Of a stretch of DNA of 64,000 bases, positions 21,500 to 32,610 are shown one piece after another. Numbering within the stretch: the first letter of the stretch is position 1; each line of letters opens with the position of its first letter. The notes under the pieces are model-generated. The model ran no database searches and was not told where the DNA came from. It worked only from the letters and a program-made list of their open reading frames with translations. Both the position numbers and the translations under genes were made by a program. The stretch comes from Theileria orientalis strain Shintoku (Eukaryota > Apicomplexa > Aconoidasida > Piroplasmida > Theileriidae): contig NC_025262.1 in the NCBI RefSeq assembly GCF_000740895.1, forward strand, positions 1,728,001 to 1,792,000, in the 5' to 3' direction.

Positions 21500-23980
21500 C
21501 TAGTAGCTTGTTAGGTTTTGTATGATGTCGTAGAGTATCTGGTCAGTTATGGTTCCGTCTCCAGTGTAGGTGGGATGTGTCTGAATGAATCTTCTGAGTT
21601 TGGTGGCGTTGGTGGGCGTGTTTCCGAGGGTCAGTTGTTCAAAGTGTTTGAAGTACTTGACGAGTTGGTCGCGGAACTCCCGAGAAACGTCGCCACTGAC
21701 AAACTCATTCTCCAGGTTCTCAACCACAATCCTGAACAATCCGACCTGTCCAAAGAGAATGTCATGTAAACTGAACTTCTTTATGCTGAGTTTGTTGCTG
21801 GTGATGTCCTCCCTGAAATAGAAGAGGTCCCTGTGACAAGACTCAATCTTAGAAGATATCTCAGTGTTAATGTCGACCAGTGAAATGGGCATGTACAGAT
21901 TCAACCGTTTAAGCAACAAAACCTTCACGAGATAAGCTACGACACAAATAAACATAGAGTTCTCCTCGTCAGTCAACTGAATATCCATAGGCCTAAACTC
22001 AACACGCCATGGAAGCGTCCGGCACGGCTTGATGCCTATGGTCTCACTTGGACCGGCAGTCCTCGACGCGTTACTTCGACTTGCGTCAGCCGTGGACAAT
22101 TTTGTGTCTTCGTTATTGTTGTTGCGATTGGTTTTATGTGTGGTAGGAGCTCGATGCGAGGGTGGGCTATATTTATTCGAGTCGCCACCGTCAACGGGTG
22201 GAGGCGGGATAGGATGGTTTAACCTAACTGAGTTCCAATTCGTGTAGTGGAAAATTATATAATGCGCGTCTGAATCCTGGCAGTTCACCGCGTTAAAGTC
22301 CTCCTTGGGCACTGTCAAGGGTTCATACACAAAGTTGTGGGATACATATCTCGCCAGAATAGGGTCCACTCCCATTTTAGTCATGTGCACGAAGCTGTCA
22401 AAGTCGCAGTCGACCTTGATGTCGTTGAGATACTTGTAGTTATCGACGCAGAACTTCGAGTTAGAGATAAACAGTGAACTTGTGCAGCATCTTCCCTTGG
22501 AAAAGTGATTCATGCCCGGCTTTGATTGATCAGTGCTGGTGTCGGCGGCTGTTGCTTCAGACTCAGCTTCCGCAGATTCATAGAATTTCCAAAATCGCCT
22601 CCTGTATACCATGTTCGGCACTTCGTTCCATAATGACGTCATCATGGCCCATCTGTTATCATAGTTTGATAGAATTCCGTTGTATCCGACTGTAGCGGAA
22701 GATAAGGATATAAATATTGGCGCTAGAACCAAAAGTTGGTCGTGGAGGTACCTGGCCTCCTCCAAGTTGCAACATGAAAAGGTGACTTGCAGGCTGCATA
22801 GAGCGCCTACACTTTCCACTCCAATCGTGTTTTCCTTGGCTTCATTGTTATTTTTTACACTCATCACGTTAATTGCTTTGATAATACTACTTTCGTTGCT
22901 AACGTTCAGGTCGTAAACAGAGTTATCGGTTTTGGGATCGTAGAGGTATACTCGTCCCATTATATACTTTAACAACTCAGTATCGGCATCTTCGTCGACT
23001 TCCGTTAAAGTAGCAGGCTTACCTGACTCCGTATAGGTATCTAAAAGATGTTGGCACAGTCTATGATTGTGTGTAGCCAGCAACGGGAACAATCGATAGT
23101 TGTTATACGTGTCGATTATTCTTGAACTCACTGGAACGCCTCTATAATCATCAACCAAAGTTTCATTCACTGAAGTATCTATATCTTTTTCCAAGGACTC
23201 TTCGAACCCTTCGTCGTACCTCGAAATATACGTTGTTATTCTCCTGTGCTTTAACCTGTACAGTATCAACATGTCGTACATTCTATTTGTCGGCGTTATG
23301 CAGATGTCGAAGTACGGGACGTAGTGAGGTTCCAGATTATCAATAAAAACCTTCTGGAACTCTGAATCTCCGTAATATATGTAATCGTCGCATCCAAATC
23401 TGCTAAAGTTAGTTAGGGTAGTGACTTTAGAGTGATTGTGACCTAACATAAGTAAAATCATTTCAAGACGTTTACGACGATTATGAACTGATTTACGCAC
23501 ATTATTAGCGTAGCTAGAAAAAAGAGAATAGGGGTAGTCTGGAATGGATTCCACCATATAAGAGGAAGATTCAGGCTGAAAATTCGATTTGTCAAACATA
23601 ATATCATCTAAATAATTGTTTATGTCAATAACAGCCTTAGTCTTAACGGGGTTGTTGTTGTTATGGCTGGTGTTTGAGACACCCTTGCCCGAACTTTGGT
23701 CCGAGCTGGAGCCATGTGACTTAAACTTTAGATGATGTTTATTTTCAATAAATTTTGATATATGAGGGTATATTGGAAGGAGTCGAGCTTTAGAGTTCGA
23801 ATGGTCGAGGTTAACAACGAGGTATTCAATTTCGTCACCAAACAAATAAACTGGGTCACATCTGTTCAGATTCTGGTAGTAAATGTTGACAAACTCGAGA
23901 GTAGCGAGTTGTCGTAACATACCAGAAATCTTACAAATAGTATCATAGTCAATAGTAGGACCTGTTCGATGGTGAGCCAT
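21500..23980 (-). CDS. GCS: Glutamate-cysteine ligase catalytic subunit, tandem copy A
   Basis: A single exon encodes 826 residues. Eukaryotic glutamate-cysteine ligase signatures are present in order: LFGDEIEYLVVNLDHS, SSYMVESIPDYPYSLF, NNVRKSVHNRRKR, ALCSLQVTFSCCNLEEARYL, CVDNYKYLNDI and PWRVEFRPMDIQLTDEENS. The enzyme joins glutamate and cysteine with ATP, the first and usually rate-limiting step of glutathione synthesis, in the cytosol. Human GCLC is about 640 residues, so this copy is long, with Ser/Asn-rich inserts in mid-protein. The N-terminal 80 residues and C-terminal 185 residues are identical to copy B while the centre has diverged, which suggests gene conversion or selective exchange between the tandem copies. 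The shared block continues some 50 bases past the stop codon. Confidence 0.88.
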   Translation of the reverse strand: MAHHRTGPTIDYDTICKISGMLRQLATLEFVNIYYQNLNRCDPVYLFGDEIEYLVVNLDHSNSKARLLPIYPHISKFIENKHHLKFKSHGSSSDQSSGKGVSNTSHNNNNPVKTKAVIDINNYLDDIMFDKSNFQPESSSYMVESIPDYPYSLFSSYANNVRKSVHNRRKRLEMILLMLGHNHSKVTTLTNFSRFGCDDYIYYGDSEFQKVFIDNLEPHYVPYFDICITPTNRMYDMLILYRLKHRRITTYISRYDEGFEESLEKDIDTSVNETLVDDYRGVPVSSRIIDTYNNYRLFPLLATHNHRLCQHLLDTYTESGKPATLTEVDEDADTELLKYIMGRVYLYDPKTDNSVYDLNVSNESSIIKAINVMSVKNNNEAKENTIGVESVGALCSLQVTFSCCNLEEARYLHDQLLVLAPIFISLSSATVGYNGILSNYDNRWAMMTSLWNEVPNMVYRRRFWKFYESAEAESEATAADTSTDQSKPGMNHFSKGRCCTSSLFISNSKFCVDNYKYLNDIKVDCDFDSFVHMTKMGVDPILARYVSHNFVYEPLTVPKEDFNAVNCQDSDAHYIIFHYTNWNSVRLNHPIPPPPVDGGDSNKYSPPSHRAPTTHKTNRNNNNEDTKLSTADASRSNASRTAGPSETIGIKPCRTLPWRVEFRPMDIQLTDEENSMFICVVAYLVKVLLLKRLNLYMPISLVDINTEISSKIESCHRDLFYFREDITSNKLSIKKFSLHDILFGQVGLFRIVVENLENEFVSGDVSREFRDQLVKYFKHFEQLTLGNTPTNATKLRRFIQTHPTYTGDGTITDQILYDIIQNLTSY

Positions 23981-24237
23981 CCTTTAGTGTGAGAGTAACT
24001 ATGCTATATTTCACACATAATCCATAGAATCTCAACAAAAAATGAATATTATAAAAAAATATATATAATACATATGAAATAAAAGTTAAAAATATAAACA
24101 AAAACTGGTTTAAAGCAATATAATCAGGCAAATTAAAAAACACAAGAGTCAAACAAATAAAATAAAGAAAAGAAGCACACTAAATAACAAACATGAAAAA
24201 TATATTAAGTATCATATTTTAGTTGTTGAGATGTTGT

Positions 24238-26817
24238 CTAGTAGCTTGTTAGGTTTTGTATGATGTCGTAGAGTATCTGGTCAGTTATGGTTCCGTCTCC
24301 AGTGTAGGTGGGATGTGTCTGAATGAATCTTCTGAGTTTGGTGGCGTTGGTGGGCGTGTTTCCGAGGGTCAGTTGTTCAAAGTGTTTGAAGTACTTGACG
24401 AGTTGGTCGCGGAACTCCCGAGAAACGTCGCCACTGACAAACTCATTCTCCAGGTTCTCAACCACAATCCTGAACAATCCGACCTGTCCAAAGAGAATGT
24501 CATGTAAACTGAACTTCTTTATGCTGAGTTTGTTGCTGGTGATGTCCTCCCTGAAATAGAAGAGGTCCCTGTGACAAGACTCAATCTTAGAAGATATCTC
24601 AGTGTTAATGTCGACCAGTGAAATGGGCATGTACAGATTCAACCGTTTAAGCAACAAAACCTTCACGAGATAAGCTACGACACAAATAAACATAGAGTTC
24701 TCCTCGTCAGTCAACTGAATATCCATAGGCCTAAACTCAACACGCCATGGAATCTTCTCGGGCTTGGAATCACTTGAGTGAGCACGTGATTCCAAAATTT
24801 TGGGATGATTCAGGCGAACAGAAGCCCAGTTTGTCGCGTGGAAAATCTGATAGTGCATATCAGTCTCATCGCAATTTACACGCCCAAAGTCCTCTTCATA
24901 CACAACAAGTGGCTGATAAACCATCTTATGAGAAATGTGTCTAGCTAAAATGGGATCTATGCCAAATTTAATCAAGTGTATGAAACAGTCTAAATCCGAA
25001 GCTACCGGTATGTCGTTGAGGTATTTGTAGTTGTCTAAACAAAATTGACTTGTTGATAGATACAGGGAAGAGGTGCTGTATCTGCTTTTCCTTATAATTT
25101 CACGGTCCTCATTTAAGTCGTCCATTGCCTGAACCAAAACTGACCACCGATGGTCAGAATCAGCCAATAAGCCCCGGTATCCCACTGTTGCAGAGGATAA
25201 TGATAGTAATATTGGTGTTAAAACTACACATTGGTCGTAGAGATACCTAGCTTCATCCAAATTGTAACATGAAAAAGTAAGTTGGAGGCAGCACATTCCC
25301 ATTCCGAACCCAGTACTGTCCATAAAAATCAAGTTTTCATCATAGTTGCTTAACGTTTCAAAATCATCCTTAAGTTTATTGTGGCGACTTTTAACATCAA
25401 ACGAAGTATTAGTGTCACTGTTATCGTCGTTAATAGTTGTCGTTTCACTATTTACAGCGTTAATAGTGGTAGAATCACTAGTTACGGCAGTGTTACCGTA
25501 GTTAGTAGTGGCATTAATGGAGTTGGTGATATCTAGAGATGTGTCACTGGAGTCATTGATGGTTAGACTATGAGGAGTGTGTAGTCCAGAAGTTAAAATG
25601 TCAGGGTAATGATTAGAATTACTTTTACTATACAGGGGAGTTGTGGAAAAATCAGTAACTTCATCAGAGGAATTGTCCATGCAAGTACTGTTGCTGGCAC
25701 CATCTCCGCTAAAGCTACCTACAAGGTTTATAAAGGCTTTTGTTAAATCACTATTCAGTCCCTTACTGTCAGCATTTGTCATCGGATCGTTTGAATACAC
25801 ACTCTGAACAACATGATTGAACAGCTCTTCATTTACATTGTTGGGGTTAGCGGATACATTAGAATATGTTAACAATTTTTTGCCCAAGTTCTGCTGTTTT
25901 TCGGACAAAAGTGAAAACATACTAAGGTTGTTCACCTTTTCTATAAACTTATCCATCTTGTTAGAGGCGTCAAAACTCGAGGCTGATCCAATAAACGCAG
26001 TATTTTCTTCATCATGATCCTTAAAGTCTTCGTACTTAGTCAACACGTCGTTACTCTTAACCTTAACAAATTTCTTTACGTATATCCTGGTTCCTCTCCT
26101 TCGTATTCCAATATTCTCAGTAATCTTCAGAAACCTACTGAAGGGACTGACACAAATGTCAGGGAATAGGTTACTCAATAAACCCTTCATATTACCAGTT
26201 AAGATTTTCCTAAACTCCTCATCTCCTACGTATACGCAATCCTCACAACCAAGCCTTAAAAAGTTAGTTAGGGTAGTGACTTTAGAGTGATTGTAGCCTA
26301 ACATAAGTAAAATAAGTTCAAGACGTTTACGACGATTATGAACTGATTTACGCACATTATTAACATAGCTAGAAAAAAGAGAATATGGTTCGTCAGGGAT
26401 ACACTCAACCATGTATGAAGCATATTCCGGTGTGACAACGGTTTTCTCCAACCCTATGTCTTCAATATTAAAACTAAGCTCGTTGCGATTACAACCAGTG
26501 TGCTTAAGAGTGGATTCTTCATTTGAATTTAAAAAATGGAATACCGATTTAAGATTATTCGGATTCAAATGATGTTTATTTTCAATAAATTTTGATATAT
26601 GAGGGTATATTGGAAGGAGTCGAGCTTTAGAGTTCGAATGGTCGAGGTTAACAACGAGGTATTCAATTTCGTCACCAAACAAATAAACTGGGTCACATCT
26701 GTTCAGATTCTGGTAGTAAATGTTGACAAACTCGAGAGTAGCGAGTTGTCGTAACATACCAGAAATCTTACAAATAGTATCATAGTCAAAAGTGGAACCA
26801 GTCCTAAGATAAACCAT
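24238..26817 (-). CDS. GCS: Glutamate-cysteine ligase catalytic subunit, tandem copy B
   Basis: A single exon encodes 859 residues with the same signature series as copy A (LFGDEIEYLVVNLDHS, MVECIPDEPYSLFSSY, GMGMCCLQLTFSCYNLDEARYL, PWRVEFRPMDIQ). It is the first step of glutathione synthesis; copies A and B may form isoenzymes or act in different stages. Unlike A it carries the 77-residue Ser/Thr/Asn module found also in lipoate ligase, placed just before the conserved GMGMCCLQLTF motif. A neighbouring stretch (25701-25830) is the source or sister of the relic at 10640-10771. Codons and repeats of the insert differ in style from the enzyme core. Its start MVYLRTGSTFDYD differs slightly from copy A. 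Confidence 0.88.
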   Translation of the reverse strand: MVYLRTGSTFDYDTICKISGMLRQLATLEFVNIYYQNLNRCDPVYLFGDEIEYLVVNLDHSNSKARLLPIYPHISKFIENKHHLNPNNLKSVFHFLNSNEESTLKHTGCNRNELSFNIEDIGLEKTVVTPEYASYMVECIPDEPYSLFSSYVNNVRKSVHNRRKRLELILLMLGYNHSKVTTLTNFLRLGCEDCVYVGDEEFRKILTGNMKGLLSNLFPDICVSPFSRFLKITENIGIRRRGTRIYVKKFVKVKSNDVLTKYEDFKDHDEENTAFIGSASSFDASNKMDKFIEKVNNLSMFSLLSEKQQNLGKKLLTYSNVSANPNNVNEELFNHVVQSVYSNDPMTNADSKGLNSDLTKAFINLVGSFSGDGASNSTCMDNSSDEVTDFSTTPLYSKSNSNHYPDILTSGLHTPHSLTINDSSDTSLDITNSINATTNYGNTAVTSDSTTINAVNSETTTINDDNSDTNTSFDVKSRHNKLKDDFETLSNYDENLIFMDSTGFGMGMCCLQLTFSCYNLDEARYLYDQCVVLTPILLSLSSATVGYRGLLADSDHRWSVLVQAMDDLNEDREIIRKSRYSTSSLYLSTSQFCLDNYKYLNDIPVASDLDCFIHLIKFGIDPILARHISHKMVYQPLVVYEEDFGRVNCDETDMHYQIFHATNWASVRLNHPKILESRAHSSDSKPEKIPWRVEFRPMDIQLTDEENSMFICVVAYLVKVLLLKRLNLYMPISLVDINTEISSKIESCHRDLFYFREDITSNKLSIKKFSLHDILFGQVGLFRIVVENLENEFVSGDVSREFRDQLVKYFKHFEQLTLGNTPTNATKLRRFIQTHPTYTGDGTITDQILYDIIQNLTSY
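25365..25595 (-). repeat. 231-nt in-frame module, copy in glutamate-cysteine ligase B
   Basis: This is the second copy of the module described at 15278-15508, identical by eye over all 231 bases and in the same frame. Copy A of the ligase lacks it at the matching place, so it was either gained by B or lost from A after duplication. Confidence 0.95.
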
Positions 26818-27220
26818 GTTATTTTAGGAAATGTGACATTTTTAATGAATTAAATATGGGATTGAACCAAATTAGAAAAAACATGTGGAATCCTTAAAAA
26901 TTCTGGGATTCAATTAAAAATTTTGTATTTTAAAATTAAAAATATTTAATTAAAATCTAAAGTAAAGAAAAAAAATCCCTGAAGTGTTTGTACAGGAATG
27001 TAACACATTGGCCTAACATAAACAAAAATTAAAATAACTAGACCAAATTCTGAGAAATAAATAGTAATATACAGTTAAAAATATATTAAAATGTATTTAA
27101 ATAATATAAAATTTGACTAGATAAATTAAAATTTGCAAGAATCACCATACAGTACCCCAATTGAAATTATGTAAACGTAGAATTAATATCTTTTGTAAAA
27201 TAGTATATGTATATAATGTT
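26818..27220. other. Divergent AT-rich promoter region
   Basis: About 400 AT-rich bases separate the divergently transcribed ligase B and the G-patch/KOW gene, so promoters of both are expected here. An in-frame extension of the G-patch gene upstream of 27221 lacks an ATG and was not included. Confidence 0.5.
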
Positions 27221-28543
27221 ATGGTAAAAATTAGTTTTGGACTATCCAAAAGTACCCAAAATGAAAAGGAAACCACAAAAGTTAGTAATAAATTGTCAAA
27301 TGTGTTCTCTAAAGCAGATGTAGTTGCGGAAAAGCCAGTAAAAAAGCAATTTATTACTGAATTATCGACCAATGATATTAATCTGAATGATGAAGACGAT
27401 GATGAACTCAGAAAATATGTAATACCTTGTAAAAACAGCCTTAAGGATTTGAAAACGGAAGTAAAGGAAGAAGTAAAACAGAAAGTGAGTGAATTAAAAT
27501 ATGGACTAAACGTATTATTTGAGGAAGATAGTGAATTGAAATTAAAATCAAAGGTAGAAGAAGAAGCTGGTTCCTATAACACACATGATATAGATAAGCC
27601 AGTTGCAACATCGGAGAATAAAGATGAGGAAATCGCAAAATTAATAATAGAGGAAACAAATCGCAAAAGACTACACGAAGAGTTGTTCGGTACAAATGAT
27701 TTGGTAGTAAAATCGCAAAAAATAACCCCAATATTGCTGAGGTCCAGGTTGAACACAGCCAGTAACACTGAAACGCCCGGTAGCACCAGTAACCAAGAAG
27801 ATGATAGCCAAGAGAAGGAAGGTGGAAGTGGCAGTGGTGCTTATGGTGGTGATGGAGGAGGAGGAAGTGCTAGGGGTAAGGATGAAGGGCGCACGAATTC
27901 AGAAGAAAAAGATAGAGCCGAGGAAGAAGTTAACATAAAGAAGCTGCTAGAAGTGAAGATGGACCAGTACGAGAATGTGCCCGTGGAAAAATTTGGATTG
28001 GCAATGCTATTGGGGATGGGCTTTGACCCAAAAAAAAATAAAAATGAACCTAAAGTGTATAAAAGAAGAGTCTTCGATAAGGCAGGACTGGGAGCAGACA
28101 CAGTGATGAAAAGTAACATGGAAAGTATAATGGATACGAAACTAATGGCAAAACTGAAAAGAAATCACATATATAACATAGGGGAAGGAACAGCAACGAC
28201 AGTAAACTGGACGTTACCAGGAATATGGGTGAAAGTGACAGACAAGAACCACGAAGATTATAAGAAGAAGGGACTGGTCAAATCAGTAAAAAATAACATG
28301 GTAAAAGTGATAATAGAAGGAAAAGAAAAGGATATCAATTTTAAGTACCTGGAAACAGTAGTATCGAAAGAAGGAAAGTTGCACAAAGTAGTGAGAAGAA
28401 TACCCATGAGAAGTAAGAAGGAATACATAGAAATAGGAACATTGGTAAAATTAATAGAAAAAAAAGAAGATGCCGCAAAAATAATATATGAAAAGGAAGA
28501 ATTGACAGTATCACTAGATTCAATATCACAAGTGTCAGATTAG
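27221..28543 (+). CDS. G-patch and KOW splicing factor (GPKOW/Spp2/MOS2 family)
   Basis: A single exon encodes 440 residues. The start was placed at the ATG giving MVKISFGLSK, because ISFGL/F-type starts are typical of this family and the upstream frame has no ATG. A G-patch of the Spp2 type reads VPVEKFGLAMLLGMGFDP near residue 250, followed by a basic linker. A KOW motif reads GIWVKVTDKNHEDYKKKG, and a second KOW-like segment lies at the C-terminus (IGTLVKLIEKKEDAAK). Spp2/GPKOW binds and activates the DEAH helicase Prp2/DHX16 in the spliceosome. A Gly/Ser/Glu-rich disordered stretch precedes the G-patch. Confidence 0.85.
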   Translation: MVKISFGLSKSTQNEKETTKVSNKLSNVFSKADVVAEKPVKKQFITELSTNDINLNDEDDDELRKYVIPCKNSLKDLKTEVKEEVKQKVSELKYGLNVLFEEDSELKLKSKVEEEAGSYNTHDIDKPVATSENKDEEIAKLIIEETNRKRLHEELFGTNDLVVKSQKITPILLRSRLNTASNTETPGSTSNQEDDSQEKEGGSGSGAYGGDGGGGSARGKDEGRTNSEEKDRAEEEVNIKKLLEVKMDQYENVPVEKFGLAMLLGMGFDPKKNKNEPKVYKRRVFDKAGLGADTVMKSNMESIMDTKLMAKLKRNHIYNIGEGTATTVNWTLPGIWVKVTDKNHEDYKKKGLVKSVKNNMVKVIIEGKEKDINFKYLETVVSKEGKLHKVVRRIPMRSKKEYIEIGTLVKLIEKKEDAAKIIYEKEELTVSLDSISQVSD

Positions 28544-28610
28544 GCCCAATGTGTAGTCGATCATGATTAATATAGTAAAATAAAAATACAAAAATAGATA
28601 AATAGTAGAT

Positions 28611-31600
28611 ATGTTAATGAGTAGAAGTAAAATGGTAAGTAAATATATACCAAAAATAGTAAAAAGAAGTATATCCACAAAAGTAAAAGTGGAATACAGA
28701 AGTATCGCAGAGTCAGTAAACGAAGAAGTAAACAAAATAGTGTCACTTTGGGGAATGAGAAACATAAAGATAAAGTCGTCGAAATACATAAAAGATGATT
28801 TGATGCTTAAGTTAGCCTCAAAGCAACTAGGTCAACCGGAGGTGGACCACCTGCTGAGTTTAAGCCCAGAAAACAAAAACGGAAAGTGGCCTAACCCAAT
28901 GACTTCTACAAAAATAATATACGAAGAGAGCATAAACAAAGATATAAACTACACAGATAACGACATATGGCTAGGATATAGCAAATATATATCGTACTTT
29001 AACATAGCACTAGGATACAAAAGCAGAAACGTGGAGAATTTGATAAAAGAATACGAAGAAGGGGGATGTAAATTAATTAGAAAGGTAAATGGAGCTGAAT
29101 CGCAAGAAATAGGAGAAAACGGAATTAATTTGGAGAAGCTGAGAGAAGAGGTGCTGAGGAACGAAAAAACGGACAATTACACAATATTCGTGTTCCCGTA
29201 CCGAAGAAAAACCTCGAAAGCAATAGTGGAGACTTTGAGTAAGAGGAAGGAGCTGCTGAGCGGAAGAGATTTCAAAAGTTTGGTCTACACCTCAGGCTCA
29301 ACAGGAAGCAGCAGGATGCTGAGGTTCATGAGCACGCTGATGAACGAAGCAATAAGAAGCGGGGAGCCGGAAACGCCAATACACAGCGTCGAGTCGTACG
29401 CGTGGCCGTGGATGAACAAAAGCGATAAAGAGAAAGAGTTGAACCACAGCCTACCGCTGCTGCTGGACGCACTGAGCTCGAGCACAGTGATCAAGTACAC
29501 GGTGGACAACGAGTCGAAAATATACGACTACATAATGAGTGGGTTGAAGGCGCTGGACGCGAAGATACAGGAGGCGACAACGACGAGCATTGAGGATGGA
29601 GGCGCTGTCGGCAGTACGAGCAGTAGTACACATGCCACTGTCGCTAATAATATAGATGCCAGTAATGATGGTGGCACTGACACAAGTAGTAGTGACACTG
29701 CCAGTACTAGTAGTACAATTGCCACAGGCGATAGCACAATCAGAACCAATGCTAGCACGGCTACGGAGGAACTGGCCAACTACGATAACGTGGTCTTGGA
29801 GAAGGTGCTCTCACTGCTAATAATCAAGAGGAACCTGGACCAGCTGAGAAACGACCAGATAAGGACATTCTCAGACTTCGTGTGCGATAGAATGCACAGA
29901 ATAAAGCCAAAAATCCTGGCAAATCTAGCATACTCGTTGGGGCATTCGAAGAACCTGGACGAGTTCTGGATGTTCATGATATCGAAGCAAATACAGCTCT
30001 TGATAAACACGAACACAAGTGTTAGTGAAAATGATATGGAAAGTGGTGAAGAGGACTGGAGTTTCGATGTGGACGACGTGGCAGCGATACTGGACGCGTA
30101 CTCGACGTCAGGACTGGAGGACTACAACTTCTACACCTCAGTGTGCACTTACATCAAGGACAAGTTTCACAGCTATCCACTACACCATAAAAGCATAATA
30201 ATAAGGTCACTGGCAGCAGTGAGGCACAGAGACGTGGATTTGATAAGAGATTTCATAGAGTCGCTGAAGGAATACACGAAGGAGCTGATAAGTAAAATAA
30301 CGTCAAGTGGCAGTTACGGTAATAGCAGTAACAATGGAAGTCATAATACTACTAGTAGCAGTAACAATGGAAGTCGCAGCGGAAAAAACATTAGTATTAG
30401 TAGCAGAAATAACAAAGTGAAGACGCACCTAATAAAGCCAATAGATAGTTACATGGTGGCAACAGGAATAGTGAGTGTGTGCGACCTGGACTACAGAGTC
30501 GACGAAATAGATTCGCTCTGGAAGGTGCTCACGTACAAAGTGAAGGATTCCTCGTTTGACATATGCGCAATCAGTTGGCTCCCAATCGCAACAATAATAT
30601 ACCCAGTAAGTGAACAATAGCACTCAAGTAGTATACGTGACGAATACGTTGAAAACATGACAACATTTATTAAAAATATTTATAGTAACAATAAGTATTA
30701 AGTTAACAATAACGATATTGATATTTATATTGATAAAAATATGGATAGCAATAGCACGAATAGCAAAAATAAAAGTAAAAGTAATATTGATAATTTTAAT
30801 AGAGTCTGGTTTCATTAACGGAGTTCCTCCCAGTATGGGCGAAACACGTGAACTACACAATCAATAAGTTGAGATCAAGAGCATTTATGATGACAATACA
30901 GAGGTGAGTGGGTGAAAAAATTGGAAAATAAGGAAAATAAGTAATAGTAGTGGTAAAAGTAGTAGTACGAATAACAGTATTAGTAACACCGCGAACTAGA
31001 AAAATGGAGTCGGTAATAGTAACAATAAAAATACGTAGGAGGCAGTTGCTGTTGAGACACGCATTCAATTTGGGGATTCTGCCAAACGAATACATGAGCA
31101 CAAAGTGTAAAAAGTACATAGATGAAATATGCGATAAAAATTACGTAAGTAATAAGTAGAGAATAGGAGACGGATAAAAAAAAAAGTAAATAGAAACTAA
31201 AAGTAAATTAAAAAATAAGAACCAGTTAAAATAAAATAAAAATAAATGAGTAGATTAAATGTAAAGAGGATTATATGCCGGAAAGCTCTACCTTCCACCT
31301 GGAAGTATGCGCGTGCCTGAGAGCACTGGGAGTTACACATCAAAGAGAAATAAACATACTGCCCTTCGTAATGGATATAGTCATCTCAGCAGAGGTAAGA
31401 AGTAAAAGACAAAGAAAAGCAATATAAAAAATAAAATAGCTAGGTAAATGAAAAAAGGAAAATGTGTCAACGACAAATGTTGGGTGAAATCATACTAGTA
31501 ACAGTAAAAATAAATAAATAAAAACAAAAAATCAATATTTAGAAGGTAGCGGGAATCAAGTCGAAAAACGCAAGCGAAGCGGAGCGTGAAACAGATAGTG

Positions 31601-31731
31601 CCCGTTGCGGAAACATACCAGTGGAAGGCGACAAAGAGACCTTTCCACTGAGGTATAACAGAAACTCGCCGAACCACAGAAAACATAAAGAGGAAGTGTA
31701 TACACTGGTGCCAGAAGAAAGGAGCCAGTAG
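28611..31731 (+). CDS. Helical-repeat protein, probably organellar RNA-binding (RAP/HPR-like)
   Basis: Five exons (28611-30605, 30803-30903, 31039-31144, 31269-31394, 31543-31731) join in phase to 838 residues. The N-terminus is basic and free of acidic residues for the first 25 positions (MVSKYIPKIVKRSISTKVK), compatible with a mitochondrial presequence. The centre and C-terminal half carry helical-repeat stretches such as KPKILANLAYSLGHSKNLD, DVAAILDAYSTSGL and KSIIIRSLAAVRHRD, of the kind found in apicomplexan RAP/HPR proteins that handle fragmented mitochondrial rRNAs. I do not see the terminal RAP domain itself, so the family call is tentative. Two Ser/Thr/Asn inserts (29580-29770 and 30300-30410) are built of AGT-type triplets. 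The last exon is Arg/Lys-rich. Confidence 0.6.
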
Positions 31732-32013
31732 AACAAATAAAATAATTAATGTTATTAGAAAACACGTTCATTGTAAGTAGCAGCAAGTGGATGTTGCGTG
31801 TACAAAATAGAGGAAATAGAGCCACAGAAAAAAGTAAATCGTAAGTAAGCAGTGTAAAACAAAAGGAGTGTAAAAAGTATATGTTTCTATCGAGAGGAAG
31901 ATGTAACTGGAAACTAAAGTGAGTAAGCAGAAGAATTGACGAGGAGAAGAAGAGGAAAGTAGAGGAGTAATAAAGGTTTAATTGCAAGAAAAGATCACGG
32001 AGAAACTTGGAAG

Positions 32014-32610
32014 ATGGACGACATACTGGAGTACAGGCGCAAACACAGAGAAGCATACCTGAAGAGAGTGGCCTCAGCAGCAGCAAGCAAGGCGTCGGAG
32101 ACGAGGGAGGAGGCCGATCAAGAGCAAATCAACTCGCTCCTCGCCTCAGGAGTGGCCAGCAGCACGGCAAGCAGCCTTTCGGGAGGCCAGGAGGGCGTGC
32201 CCAGAGGCACACTCTCAGACTCGCAGTCGAGCTCGAACGAAAGGTCAGGGCCCCTGACGACGGCGGACCTGATGTCGGCGGCGACGCCGGACGAACTGTC
32301 GGACCTGGACGACGGATACGGCCTCAGCTCGAGCTGCAAGAGGCCGACGGCGCCCTACGACTACGAGCAGGAGCTCTCCGACAAGACGAAGAGGGACAGG
32401 TGCAGGCCCGCGAGGACCGACGAGGACTACGAGTCCTCGCTGCGCCTCGCGAGGAAGCTGCAGAAGGAGTTCGACTCCATGGAGGAGGTGAGGAAGCCCG
32501 ACGTCTCCTACAAGGAGTGCCTGCTCGCCTCCGACGCCGGCGACCCGCTCCACGAGAACCCGGACGTGGATCTGCAGAAGGCGATAGCGAAGAGCCTGAT
32601 AGACATGTAG
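32014..32610 (+). CDS. Small acidic protein with UIM-like helices
   Basis: A single exon encodes 198 residues and is much GC-richer than its surroundings, with strong codon preference for GAG, CTC and GCC, so it is very likely real. I do not recognise the family. Near residues 136-156 the acidic helix DEDYESSLRLARKLQKEFD resembles short ubiquitin-interacting or LQ-EF helices, and the C-terminus DVDLQKAIAKSLIDM fits the pattern of a ubiquitin-interacting motif (acidic patch, Ala, then Ser). A ubiquitin-binding adaptor is a guess. The N-terminal half is Ser/Ala/Glu-rich and probably disordered. Confidence 0.6.
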   Translation: MDDILEYRRKHREAYLKRVASAAASKASETREEADQEQINSLLASGVASSTASSLSGGQEGVPRGTLSDSQSSSNERSGPLTTADLMSAATPDELSDLDDGYGLSSSCKRPTAPYDYEQELSDKTKRDRCRPARTDEDYESSLRLARKLQKEFDSMEEVRKPDVSYKECLLASDAGDPLHENPDVDLQKAIAKSLIDM

